This document shows, piece after piece, positions 8,731-18,021 of a stretch of DNA of 64,000 nt (positions are counted from its first letter, which is position 1; the number at the start of each line of letters is the position of its first letter). The notes beneath the pieces were generated by a model. The model was not told the origin of the DNA and did no database searches. It was given only the letters and a program-made list of their open reading frames with translations. The translations under genes were made by a program, and so were the position numbers. This DNA is from Cohnella sp. GbtcB17. Lineage in GTDB: Bacteria > Bacillota > Bacilli > Paenibacillales > Paenibacillaceae. Location of the stretch: contig NZ_JAGXJW010000047.1 in the NCBI RefSeq assembly GCF_019091135.1, positions 1 through 64,000 of the forward strand, read 5' to 3'.

Positions 8731-9639
8731 TCAAGGCGCCGGCTGCGCCTTGACGGGCTTGGCAGGCTTCGCTTTGCGTTTCATCCAGAACCAGAGCGGA
8801 CTGGCGATGAAGATGGAGGAATAGGCGCCGCTGATCAATCCGAAGATCATCGCGAGCGAGAACATCTTGATCGATTCGCTGCCGAAAATGAAAAGGCAGA
8901 CGGCGGCGAAGGCGACGGTGATGACCGTATTGATCGAACGGGTCAGCGTCTGGGTAATGCTGTCGTTGACGACCTTGGCGAGATCGGCTTCGGACTTCAC
9001 CTTGGCGAAGCGCATATTCTCCCGAATCCGGACGAAGATGGCGACGGTATCGTTGATCGAATAACCGATGATGGTCAGTACGGCAACGATAAACGGCAGG
9101 TTGACTTCCAGATGGAAAATCGAGAACAGCGTAATGACGATAAACGCGTCGTACAGCAGCGCAATGACCGACGAGATCGCGTACCGCCATTCAAAGCGGA
9201 TCGCGATATAGATGATGATGCCGATCGAAGCGATCAGAATGCCGCGCAGGGCGTTCGTCTGCTGCTCCTTGGCGATCTCGACGTCGACGATGTTCTTTTC
9301 GAACGATGCCTTGTCGTCGAACTTGGACTTGAAGTCCGATTCGAGCTTGCTCTGCTGGTCTTCCGTGAGCGCGGCCTTGAACCGGATCGAGAGACGCTCG
9401 GCCGCGGTCGTCAGGTGATACTCGCCGAGCTCTTCCTTTTCAAGAAACGCCTTGACGTCGTCCCCGTTCACCGACTTCGTGATGGCGATGTCCACGGACG
9501 TGCCCGATTGAAAGTCGATGCCGTAGTTCAAGCCGCGGATGGAGAGCGACAATATGCCGATCAGCACGATAACGAGCGAAGCGATGAAGAAGGGTTTGCT
9601 CCATTTGATCCAGTCGATGTCGTGAAACTTATAGCGCAC
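8731..9639 (-). CDS. secF: Protein translocase subunit SecF
   Basis: SecF works with SecD to couple proton-motive force to late steps of Sec-dependent export. There is one N-terminal transmembrane helix with the downstream motif GIDFQSGTSVDI, an extracytoplasmic domain, and five C-terminal helices; VLTIIGYSINDTVAIFVRIRENM is the conserved SecF signature region. The frame could begin at GTG 9648, but AAGGAG is only one base from that codon and ten bases from GTG 9639, so the later start is preferred. It overlaps the secD stop. Here secD and secF are separate genes, unlike the fused secDF of B. subtilis. Confidence 0.95.
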   Translation of the reverse strand: MRYKFHDIDWIKWSKPFFIASLVIVLIGILSLSIRGLNYGIDFQSGTSVDIAITKSVNGDDVKAFLEKEELGEYHLTTAAERLSIRFKAALTEDQQSKLESDFKSKFDDKASFEKNIVDVEIAKEQQTNALRGILIASIGIIIYIAIRFEWRYAISSVIALLYDAFIVITLFSIFHLEVNLPFIVAVLTIIGYSINDTVAIFVRIRENMRFAKVKSEADLAKVVNDSITQTLTRSINTVITVAFAAVCLFIFGSESIKMFSLAMIFGLISGAYSSIFIASPLWFWMKRKAKPAKPVKAQPAP

Positions 9640-10879
9640 GGATTTCACTCTCCTTTACGCCATAGTAGCCGACTTTGTTGAACTTGCCGCTCTTCACAAG
9701 CAGATGCATCAAGTAGCGTGGCAGGAAGATGTTGGTCGCGATGTTGCAAATGATCGAAGCGAGCAGCACGACCGCGAAGCCCTTGACCGAGCCTTGGCCG
9801 ATAAAGTAAAGCACGGCGCCGGCGATGATGTTCGTAATATGCGCGTCGATGATCGTTCGGAAGCTGTTCTTGTTGCCCGACCGCAGCGACGACGCGATGC
9901 TCTTGCCCGTGCGGATCTCGTCCTTGATCCGTTCGGCCGTAATGATGTTCGAGTCGACCGCGATGCCGATGCCGAGTACAAACGCGGCGATGCCGGGCAG
10001 CGTCAGCGTCGCGCCCATGAGCCAGAAGACGCCGATCAGCAGCCAGACGAACACGAGCAGGCAGAAGCCCGCGATAACGCCCGGCAACCGGTAGAACACG
10101 ACCATAAATACGAAAATGGCGACGGACGCGATGATGCCTGCCAGCAGCGTCTCTTCAAGCGACTTCTTGCCGAGCGTGGCGCCTACGCTTTGCGTATACT
10201 TCTCCGTCAGCTTCAGCGGCAGCGCGCCGAGGTTGATCGTATCGGCCAGCGCCTTGGCGTCTGCCGGCGTCGGCTGCCCGGAGATGGTGGCCGTGCCGTC
10301 GGTGAAGACGCCTTGTACGACCGGATCGGAGAGCAGATCTTCGTCCAGATAGATCGCGAGCTTTTTGCCCAGGAGCCTGCTCGAGATATCTTCGAATTTC
10401 TTCTTGTCTTTGACCTGAATGGCGACGAGCGGCTCGCGCAGCTGATTGTATTCTACCTTCGCCGCGCCTTCTTTAAAGTCGTCCCCCTGCAGCTCTACCT
10501 TGCAATAGCCTGCGTCCGCGGCGCATCCTTCTGCGCTGCGGAACGTAAGTACCGCCGGTTTTTGCAGCATCTTGCGGACTTCCGATTCGTCGGCGACGCC
10601 CGCGATTTTGACGCGGATCCGGTTTTTGCCTTCCGGCGTCACTTCCGATTCGCCGACGCCGCGCGCGTCGATCCGCTTCTTGATACTCTCGGCCGTCTTG
10701 TTCAGCGAATCCTTCGTGACTTCGCCCGTTCCCGAGAGCGGGGATGCTTCGTACAAAATCTCAAAGCCGCCTTGCAAATCGAGCCCTAGCTTCGTCTTGT
10801 CCAGCAAATACGGGCTGGTAGCCGCGATAACGCCGAACGAAACGAGAACCACGAGCACGAAAGCGAGCATCCGGTTCAT
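9629..10879 (-). CDS. secD: Protein translocase subunit SecD
   Basis: A 416-residue SecD with a first transmembrane helix, the conserved KLGLDLQGGFEILYEA motif, a large P1-type extracytoplasmic domain and five C-terminal helices including ALVLGIGIAVDSN-like sequence (AFVLGIGIAVDSNIITAERI). It is the membrane partner of SecF in the proton-driven release of exported proteins. The open frame extends upstream, but ATG 10879 follows AAAGGGG (13 bases, a long spacing) and matches the usual N-terminus. A sigmaA-like promoter lies 38 bases upstream. comN is the next gene upstream on the same strand, separated by a terminator. Confidence 0.96.
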   Translation of the reverse strand: MNRMLAFVLVVLVSFGVIAATSPYLLDKTKLGLDLQGGFEILYEASPLSGTGEVTKDSLNKTAESIKKRIDARGVGESEVTPEGKNRIRVKIAGVADESEVRKMLQKPAVLTFRSAEGCAADAGYCKVELQGDDFKEGAAKVEYNQLREPLVAIQVKDKKKFEDISSRLLGKKLAIYLDEDLLSDPVVQGVFTDGTATISGQPTPADAKALADTINLGALPLKLTEKYTQSVGATLGKKSLEETLLAGIIASVAIFVFMVVFYRLPGVIAGFCLLVFVWLLIGVFWLMGATLTLPGIAAFVLGIGIAVDSNIITAERIKDEIRTGKSIASSLRSGNKNSFRTIIDAHITNIIAGAVLYFIGQGSVKGFAVVLLASIICNIATNIFLPRYLMHLLVKSGKFNKVGYYGVKESEIRAL

Positions 10880-10916
10880 ATGGTATTGCCGACCCCTTTC
10901 GATTCTCAATGTTCCT

Positions 10917-10946
10917 ATTATACCTACGCGCTCAAAGCGAAGTCAA
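10917..10946 (-). promoter_or_regulatory. sigmaA-type promoter of secD-secF
   Basis: TTGACT (10941-10946) and TATAAT (10917-10922) with an 18-bp spacer on the minus strand, ending 38 bases before the secD ATG. Confidence 0.7.
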
Positions 10947-10972
10947 TTTGTCGAAACGTCCTCCCAGACGCG

Positions 10973-10998
10973 AAAAAAGGCTCCCAACTAGGGAGCCT
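10973..10998 (-). terminator. Rho-independent terminator after comN
   Basis: AGGCTCCC-TAGTT-GGGAGCCT on the minus strand followed by six T. It insulates comN from secD. Confidence 0.85.
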
Positions 10999-11046
10999 CC
11001 GGGCCCGTATCCAGACTTTGGAACGCGCCTTAACCGACTGGCGATT

Positions 11047-11316
11047 CTATCGTCTTTTCTCGCCCCGATAGATGCTCAGCGTAATATAGTTCATGAAGTT
11101 GGTCACCTTCAGCGACAGAATGTCGTTGACGATCGCATGAAGCGCAGGGGTACCCTTTTTGTGGTATTTGTCGCTCACGCATTCCCATATCTCCGGCCCC
11201 GTCGCCTGTTCGTAGCCGATCATCCGGAACTCTTCGGCCTTGCTTTCGCAGAGCTCCCTGATCGTACGGTTCAATTCCGCCTCGTCCATGCCGTCCGAGC
11301 GCCTATCGTCCGTCAT
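11047..11316 (-). CDS. comN: Post-transcriptional regulator, ComN family
   Basis: An 89-residue protein matching the ComN/YrzD family: ELNRTIRELCESKAEEFRMIG, then WECVSDKY and the C-terminal VTNFMNYITLSIYRGE. In B. subtilis ComN promotes late competence (comE) mRNA accumulation and sits between secDF and spoVB, exactly as here. The open frame is longer upstream, but ATG 11316 has AAGGGGGA seven bases before it, so the shorter form is called. Function is transferred by family and synteny, not seen in the sequence. Confidence 0.85.
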   Translation of the reverse strand: MTDDRRSDGMDEAELNRTIRELCESKAEEFRMIGYEQATGPEIWECVSDKYHKKGTPALHAIVNDILSLKVTNFMNYITLSIYRGEKRR

Positions 11317-11460
11317 CGGCGTTCCCCCTTCCCGCTTTGCGCCTGCTGCCTTGCCGTCTGCCGTCATCCTTCCCGTTCCGCCATGAAGTCCCGACGCCTA
11401 ACTGTATTATACCTTTCGCCGCAGCCCGCCGAAATCCTGCCGCTTCGCAGGAGGGCTTGG

Positions 11461-11489
11461 CATGATTGCGGACAGCCCCCGCATATGCT
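11461..11489 (+). promoter_or_regulatory. Candidate sigmaE-type promoter of spoVB
   Basis: CATGATT (11461-11467) and CATATGCT (11482-11489) separated by 14 bp. sigmaE promoters have an ATATT-type -35 and a CATA...T -10 with 14-15 bp between. The -35 match is partial. It lies 41 bases before the spoVB start, and spoVB is a mother-cell gene in Bacillus. Confidence 0.4.
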
Positions 11490-11530
11490 GGTGAAGTAGA
11501 CGAACCGAAGAGCGAAGGATGGGATGAACC

Positions 11531-13129
11531 TTGTCGCCGCGCAAACAAACCTTTATCCAGGGAGCGATGATCCTGCTCGCCGCCGGTCTCCTCAACCGAT
11601 TGCTCGGCTTCGTGCCCCGGATCGCGCTGCCTCGCCTGATCGGAGCCGAAGGCGTAGGGCTCGTCCAGCTTGTATTCCCCTTTTTTATCGTCGTGCTCAC
11701 AATTATTACCGGCGGGCTGCCGCTGGCGGTGGCGAAGCTCGTGGCCGCCGCCGACTCCCGCGGAGACACGGAAGAAGCCGTCCGCATCCGGCGAACGGCG
11801 CTGACCATTGCGCTGGCTGCCAGCTTGACCGTGTGCGGCCTGTGCTTCGCCCTCTCGGATTGGATCTCTTCCAGCCTGATGACCGATCCGCGGGTTCACA
11901 CCGCGTTTTTGGCCATTATCCCGGTCATCCCGCTAGTAGCCGTATCCTCGATCTGGCGCGGTTACTTTCAGGGCAAGCAGGATATGCTGCCTACCGCGGT
12001 TTCGCAGACGGTGGAGACGATCGTCCGGATCGCGCTCTCGCTGACGCTCGCTTTTATGTTCCTGCCCTGGGGACTTGAGGCGGCCGCGGCGGGCGCGATG
12101 ATCGGGACTGGCGCCGGCGAGTTCGGGGGCCTTGTCGCACTATGGCTGCACTTGCGGGGCGAGGCCCGCGGACGCGGCGGAGCCGGAAAATCCGCGGCGG
12201 AACGCCTCGCGACCGAAGCGGTCGGCAAGCCCGCGCCCCGGCCCCCCGCCCAAGAAAGCCGGATGCGCGCCCTGCTGCAGATCGCCGTGCCCGTCACGGG
12301 CAGCCGGATGATCGGCTCCTTGTCCTACTTGTTCGAATCGATTCTGACGACGCGCGCGCTTATCGCGGCCGGACTCGCCACGGCTGCGGCTACCGCGCAA
12401 TACGGTATCCTGCAGGGCATGGTCATCCCGCTTCTGCTGCTGCCCGGATCGCTCACCTTTTCGCTTGCGACGTCGCTCGTGCCTTCGCTGTCGGAGGCCG
12501 CCGCCAGAGGCGACCGGGTCGCCATCCAGAAGCGCCTTCACCAATCGATGCGGCTTGCCGTCGTGACGGGCGCTCCTTTCATCATTTTGATGGCGCTGTT
12601 CGGCCGGCCGATCTGCGGGCTCATTTATGGAGACCCCGAGCCCGGCGCCTTGCTCAGCCTGCTGGCGCCCGCAGCCGTCTTTTTGTACATGCAGGCGCCG
12701 CTGCAGGCTGCGCTGCAGGCGCTGGACCGTCCGGGCACGGCGCTGTCGAATACGTTCGCGGGAGCGCTGGTCAAGCTCCTCCTCATCGTATTGCTCGCTT
12801 CCAAGCCGGAGCTTGGCATCCGCGGCGTGGTCATCGCCATCGGCGCCAACATGGCGCTGGTCACGCTGCTGCACTGGATCAGCGTCGTGCGCTTGACGGG
12901 CGTCCGACTGCTGCCCGGCGACTTCCTCAAGATCGGCGCGGCCATGACGATCATGGGCGCGGTCGCGCTCTGGATCTGGAACGCGGGCAGGTTGCCCGGC
13001 GTCTGGCTGGATCTGATCGCGGCAAGTCTGCTGTCGCTAGTCGTATATTTGCTCCTTCTGATGGTCATGAAGCTCATCGACAGGCATGACGCGGCAAGAA
13101 TTCCGATCCTTGGCCGATTGTTCAAATAG
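11531..13129 (+). CDS. spoVB: Stage V sporulation protein B (MOP-superfamily flippase)
   Basis: A 532-residue polytopic membrane protein with about 14 hydrophobic segments and the MATE/MurJ-like N-terminus GAMILLAAGLLNRLLGFVPR. SpoVB is the mother-cell lipid II flippase needed for spore cortex peptidoglycan. Order comN-spoVB-yrbG-yrzE matches B. subtilis and supports the name over a vegetative MurJ paralogue. The start codon is TTG with GAAGGA upstream. Residues about 210-240 form a charged cytoplasmic loop rich in R, G and A. It converges with the DUF421 gene, with only six bases between the stops. Confidence 0.92.
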   Translation: MSPRKQTFIQGAMILLAAGLLNRLLGFVPRIALPRLIGAEGVGLVQLVFPFFIVVLTIITGGLPLAVAKLVAAADSRGDTEEAVRIRRTALTIALAASLTVCGLCFALSDWISSSLMTDPRVHTAFLAIIPVIPLVAVSSIWRGYFQGKQDMLPTAVSQTVETIVRIALSLTLAFMFLPWGLEAAAAGAMIGTGAGEFGGLVALWLHLRGEARGRGGAGKSAAERLATEAVGKPAPRPPAQESRMRALLQIAVPVTGSRMIGSLSYLFESILTTRALIAAGLATAAATAQYGILQGMVIPLLLLPGSLTFSLATSLVPSLSEAAARGDRVAIQKRLHQSMRLAVVTGAPFIILMALFGRPICGLIYGDPEPGALLSLLAPAAVFLYMQAPLQAALQALDRPGTALSNTFAGALVKLLLIVLLASKPELGIRGVVIAIGANMALVTLLHWISVVRLTGVRLLPGDFLKIGAAMTIMGAVALWIWNAGRLPGVWLDLIAASLLSLVVYLLLLMVMKLIDRHDAARIPILGRLFK

Positions 13130-13135
13130 GCGGCG

Positions 13136-13822
13136 CTAAGTCCTTCGATTGATATAGAGCCGTCCCTTGTGGTCCAGGCTGCAGAACGCGACTTGCTTAA
13201 ACGTTTTGACGCCTTCCCGCCGCAGCTCCTGCCTGAGCCAAAACCGGTTTTTGCCGATACGCTCCAGGCTTTCGTCTTGCACGAGTCCGTCCATGATCAG
13301 CGGAAGCGGGAGCAAGCCGTATTTGATTTTAGGCTTTGCTTCCTCCGTCGGGGGAGGCGTCTCCCGCTTATGCTTGTCGGCCATAATAACGGACAGCTTG
13401 CCGGACGATTCGAGCACAGCGAGCTCGACGTCCGCGACGTGGTCGACTCTGTTTTCCCTAAGCTGCATCATCAGGTCGTCGAGGCTGTAGCGCTGTCTTT
13501 TCATTTCCTTCCAGTTCAGGTTGCCCTTGCTTATGATGACGCTTGGCTTGCCTTCGAACCATAGACGAAGCCTGCGGTTTTTTAACGTGAGCGTGGATAC
13601 GATCAATTGAACGACGACAAGCACGGCCATCGGAGCGGCGGCGTATAAGAGCGGGCGGCTCGGCGCTTCGATCGCGATGACGGCGATCTCGGCGATCATG
13701 ATCGAGATGACGAGATCGAACACCGACAGCTTTCCGATCTCGCGTTTGCCCATCAACCGCAATATGAGGAAGACGAATAAGTACATCAGCAGCGTCCGAA
13801 TCGTGATCGCCGTCAGTTCCAA
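13136..13822 (-). CDS. DUF421 family membrane protein (YetF/YrbG-like)
   Basis: A 228-residue protein with three N-terminal transmembrane segments, the conserved LRLMGKREIGKLSVFDLVI motif, and a cytoplasmic domain with the family stretch GKPSVIISKGNLNWKEMKR followed by LMMQLRENRV. Its neighbour position next to spoVB matches yrbG in B. subtilis. Family members are implicated in spore membranes or germination in some species; the function here is not known. The start is TTG 13822 because GGGAGG lies eight bases before it, although an in-frame upstream ATG exists. Confidence 0.88.
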   Translation of the reverse strand: MELTAITIRTLLMYLFVFLILRLMGKREIGKLSVFDLVISIMIAEIAVIAIEAPSRPLLYAAAPMAVLVVVQLIVSTLTLKNRRLRLWFEGKPSVIISKGNLNWKEMKRQRYSLDDLMMQLRENRVDHVADVELAVLESSGKLSVIMADKHKRETPPPTEEAKPKIKYGLLPLPLIMDGLVQDESLERIGKNRFWLRQELRREGVKTFKQVAFCSLDHKGRLYINRRT

Positions 13823-13997
13823 GTGCTGTTCCTCCCTTGCCGGATATCGGAGCCGGGCCTGCGAATGTAGTCTCACCGGGCACCCTCCGCGCGATACGGA
13901 CGGATGTCGCGGAAATTATCGGCATTATCGAGTACTAGCGGCGGGTACAAGCCCATACAATGGTACAAAACGCTTGATTTCAAAGGAGTGCATCGAT

Positions 13998-14405
13998 ATG
14001 AATCCCGTACGCGTATCCGGCATTCGCATCGCATCCCCGCTGGTCGCGGGCTTCGTCTGGGCTTTTATTTGGCTCGGTCTGGGCACGCTTGCGCTCTCGG
14101 TTCTGCTCTACAGCTCGTCTATGCAGGAAACGAAGCTTCTGTCCTGGGTATTCGGCGTTCACGGCGCGGCGAGCCTGGCAGGCGGATTCACCTCGGCCAA
14201 ACGATCCGGCAAGCGCGGCTGGTACATCGGCGCCGTCACAGGCTTGTTATATGCGGTTGCGGTCGTCATCATCGGATTCCTGTCCCAGGACATCGGCTTC
14301 GACGCCCGCATCGGTCTGCTTGGCTTGATCGCCGCGCTGGCGGGCGCCTTCGGGGGCATGCTCGGTGTAAACGCAGGCTCCGGCACGAACCCAAGGCGGC
14401 TGTGA
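13998..14405 (+). CDS. TIGR04086 family membrane protein (YrzE-like)
   Basis: A 135-residue protein with four transmembrane helices and glycine-rich turns (GGFTSAKRSGKRGWYIGA, AGAFGGMLGVN). Such proteins lie between spoVB/yrbG and yajC in Bacillus and Paenibacillus. No enzymatic motif is visible and the function is unknown. The ATG has AAAGGAG nine bases upstream. The open frame on this strand extends much further upstream, but that part overlaps the DUF421 gene in antisense and has no start signal. A CATACAAT element at 13954-13961 could be part of a sporulation promoter, without a matching -35. Confidence 0.85.
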   Translation: MNPVRVSGIRIASPLVAGFVWAFIWLGLGTLALSVLLYSSSMQETKLLSWVFGVHGAASLAGGFTSAKRSGKRGWYIGAVTGLLYAVAVVIIGFLSQDIGFDARIGLLGLIAALAGAFGGMLGVNAGSGTNPRRL

Positions 14406-14506
14406 GATGGTGCGCGAACGCAAAATTAAAGTCTGCACAGGCCGTTAGAAAAATGGAAATTGTGATATACTGATACAATCATTTCTAGCGGCAAGGAGCG
14501 AACGCG

Positions 14507-15376
14507 TTGATCGTATTCGGCAGCATGAAAACCATATCTGCGCTTACGGCCGTAACGGTGGCGCTCCTCGTCGGATACGGTACGGCGAGACAGCCTTTCG
14601 CCGCCGCGGCCGTTTTCGTCCGGAAGCTGTATCGCTCTCCCAAGCATCTGATTTTTTTTATGTCTTTGCTGTTGATCATGGCGCTCAACAAGTTCGAACT
14701 GCGCCTGGAAGCAGCCCTGCCCGTTCCCGCCGACCTTACCGGCGCGCTCGCGGGGTGGGAGGGTGGCTGGCAAGGCGCTTTGCAGCGGGCGCTGGAGTCT
14801 CCCTCGCTCACGCTCGTTTGCGCATTTTTCTACCTTGTCGTTTTTCAAGGCTTCATGGTCGCTTCGCTGATCGTCTACGCAAGGGCCGGCAACGACAAGC
14901 TCTACTACGCGCTTTGCGTAGCGCTCCTGCTGAATTACTTGATCGCGGTTCCGTTCTATTTGTTCGTGCCCGTCCGCGAGGCGTGGGCAGCCGCTCCCGG
15001 CGTTCGTTTTCTGATGCTCGACGCTTTTCCGAGCTTCGAGACGCAGTATCGCCGCCTGTCCGGTTTGGACAACTGCTTTCCGAGCCTGCATACGTCGATT
15101 TCGGTCACGATGGCGCTTCTGGCGTTCCGCTCCGGCAGCAGGCGATGGGCGATATTTGGCGCTGCAAATGCCGCCGTCATTCTTTTCTCCATCTTCTATC
15201 TCGGCATTCACTGGGCGACGGACATGTTTGCGGGCTTGATCCTCGCGACCGTCGTCGTCGCCGTCGGACTCAAGGTCGGCGCTTGGGCGGATCGCTTCAG
15301 GCTTCGCCGCAAGTCTCATCCCCCCGTCAAGGACACGTTCAAGAAGCTTGCTCCGTCGCGCCTGACGGATACTTGA
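14507..15376 (+). CDS. PAP2-superfamily phosphatase, membrane-bound
   Basis: A 289-residue polytopic membrane protein with about six helices. The PAP2 signature is split as usual: NCFPSLHTSIS and IFYLGIHWATDMFAG, giving the catalytic histidines. The first part of the signature (KX6RP) is not obvious, as in the inositol-phosphorylceramide-synthase-like subgroup. The family dephosphorylates lipid phosphates at the membrane; the actual substrate is unknown. The TTG start has AAGGAGCG upstream. It is inserted between the yrzE-like gene and yajC on the opposite strand to yajC and shares a bidirectional terminator with it. Confidence 0.85.
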   Translation: MIVFGSMKTISALTAVTVALLVGYGTARQPFAAAAVFVRKLYRSPKHLIFFMSLLLIMALNKFELRLEAALPVPADLTGALAGWEGGWQGALQRALESPSLTLVCAFFYLVVFQGFMVASLIVYARAGNDKLYYALCVALLLNYLIAVPFYLFVPVREAWAAAPGVRFLMLDAFPSFETQYRRLSGLDNCFPSLHTSISVTMALLAFRSGSRRWAIFGAANAAVILFSIFYLGIHWATDMFAGLILATVVVAVGLKVGAWADRFRLRRKSHPPVKDTFKKLAPSRLTDT

Positions 15377-15388
15377 ATCCATCCGCAA

Positions 15389-15433
15389 CAAAAAAACAAG
15401 CCGCTGGATCTTGCGATCCGACGGCTTGTTTTT
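15389..15433. terminator. Bidirectional terminator between PAP2 and yajC
   Basis: ACAAGCCG ... CGGCTTGT with an inner GGATC/GATCC stem. A T-run follows on the plus strand and an A-run precedes it, so it can stop both convergent transcripts. Confidence 0.88.
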
Positions 15434-15445
15434 CTCGTTTCGTTG

Positions 15446-15760
15446 TTACTTATCGCTCTTGGCCTCTCCCGCGCGCGCCGAGACATTGTTGATCGCGGAG
15501 CGATCGAACGTGAGCTTCGTCGCGTCGTTCACCTTCAGCACGATCGTATCGTCGGTGATCTCGGCAATCGTGCCGTGCAGACCGCCGATCGTCGTCACCT
15601 TGTCGCCCTTGGCAAGCGCCCGGAGCATCGAGTTGCGGTTTTTCGTCTTTTTCTGCTGCGGACGGATAAGCAGGAAATAGAAAACGACGAACATAAGCAG
15701 AAACGGCGCCAGCGACATCAACAGATTGCCATTTCCGGAGCCTTCAGTTGCTAACCACAT
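15446..15760 (-). CDS. yajC: Preprotein translocase subunit YajC
   Basis: A 104-residue small Sec-associated protein with one N-terminal transmembrane helix (LAPFLLMFVVFYFLLIRP), the conserved RPQQKK turn and the cytoplasmic segment LAKGDKVTTIGGLHGTI. It accessories the SecDF complex. GGGAGG lies seven bases before ATG. It is last in the queA-tgt-yajC series, an order conserved in most bacteria. Confidence 0.95.
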   Translation of the reverse strand: MWLATEGSGNGNLLMSLAPFLLMFVVFYFLLIRPQQKKTKNRNSMLRALAKGDKVTTIGGLHGTIAEITDDTIVLKVNDATKLTFDRSAINNVSARAGEAKSDK

Positions 15761-15792
15761 AGTATTACCTCCCCTCTCGTCTTTAAAAAAAG

Positions 15793-16953
<1,161 letters not shown>

Positions 16954-16971
16954 CTATTGCGCCGAAGATGT

Positions 16972-18021
16972 CTACGTAATGAACATCGCATCGCCGAAGC
17001 TGAAAAACCGGTACTCGGCGGCGACCGCTTCGCGGTAAGCCGCTAGTACGGCTTCGCGTCCTGCAAGCGCGCTGACCAGCATCACTAGCGTCGACTTGGG
17101 CAGGTGGAAGTTCGTAAGCAGCGCGGAGACGAAGCGGAACTCGTAGCCGGGATAAATAAAAATGCCCGTCCATCCGCTGCATGCCTCGATCGGCCGGTCG
17201 CCGAACCGTTGACCCAGCGTCTCCAGCGTCCTCGCCGAGGTTGTGCCCACCGCGACGATCCGCGTCCCCGCTTGCCTCGCCCGGTTGAGCAGCGCCGCGT
17301 TTTCCTCGTCGACGCCGTACCATTCCTCATGCATCTTGTGCTCGAGCACATTGTCCACCGATACGGGACGGAACGTGCCGAGTCCGACGTGCAGCGTCAC
17401 GCGGCACACGGCGATCCCGCGTCCCTGAAGCTCCCGCAGGAAGTCCTCCGTGAAGTGGAGGCCGGCGGTCGGCGCGGCGGCGGAGCCTTCGTTCTGCGCA
17501 TAGACCGTCTGATAGCGATCCTTGTCTTCCAGCCGCTCCTTGATGTACGGAGGAAGCGGCATCTCGCCGAGCCGATCGAGAATTTCGTTAAAAATGCCGT
17601 CATACTGAAAACGGATCGTTCTCGCGCCCATTTCGCCTTCTTCTTCTACGACGGCGGCCAGCAACGGTTTCATCGAATGTTCCGTCTCTCCGAAATGCAG
17701 TACGGCGCCGATATGCAGCTTCTTGCCCGGCCGTACGAGCGCCTCCCAGCGATCGTCGCCGAGCGCCTTGAGCAGCAGCACTTCGGCCTTCGCGCCGGTA
17801 TTCGCCTTGCGCCCGAACAATCTGGCCGGAATCACCTTCGTATCGTTCAGGACGAGCGTGTCTCCCGGCACGAGGTAGTCCGCGAGATCCTTGAACGAAC
17901 GGTGCTCGACCCGCCCGCCGTCCTTGTGCAACACCAGCAAGCGGGACGAGGTCCGATCTGATAGCGGAGTCTGCGCGATCAGCCGTTCGGGGAGTTCAAA
18001 ATCGTAATCGCCGACGTTCAT
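16972..18021 (-). CDS. queA: S-adenosylmethionine:tRNA ribosyltransferase-isomerase
   Basis: The 349-residue enzyme transfers ribosyl from SAM to preQ1-tRNA to give epoxyqueuosine-tRNA. Motifs: the N-terminal [34 protein letters not shown] and the C-terminal [24 protein letters not shown] precedes the ATG. The start codon overlaps the stop of the SpoIID-like gene by four bases, so translation may be coupled. It acts just before QueG/QueH, which are not in this window; tgt is directly downstream. Confidence 0.97.
   Translation of the reverse strand: MNVGDYDFELPERLIAQTPLSDRTSSRLLVLHKDGGRVEHRSFKDLADYLVPGDTLVLNDTKVIPARLFGRKANTGAKAEVLLLKALGDDRWEALVRPGKKLHIGAVLHFGETEHSMKPLLAAVVEEEGEMGARTIRFQYDGIFNEILDRLGEMPLPPYIKERLEDKDRYQTVYAQNEGSAAAPTAGLHFTEDFLRELQGRGIAVCRVTLHVGLGTFRPVSVDNVLEHKMHEEWYGVDEENAALLNRARQAGTRIVAVGTTSARTLETLGQRFGDRPIEACSGWTGIFIYPGYEFRFVSALLTNFHLPKSTLVMLVSALAGREAVLAAYREAVAAEYRFFSFGDAMFIT

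Noticed and set aside
13954-13961. CATACAAT as a sporulation -10 box before the yrzE-like gene
   Set aside because: No -35 of any sporulation sigma factor at 13-16 bp; kept only as a remark.
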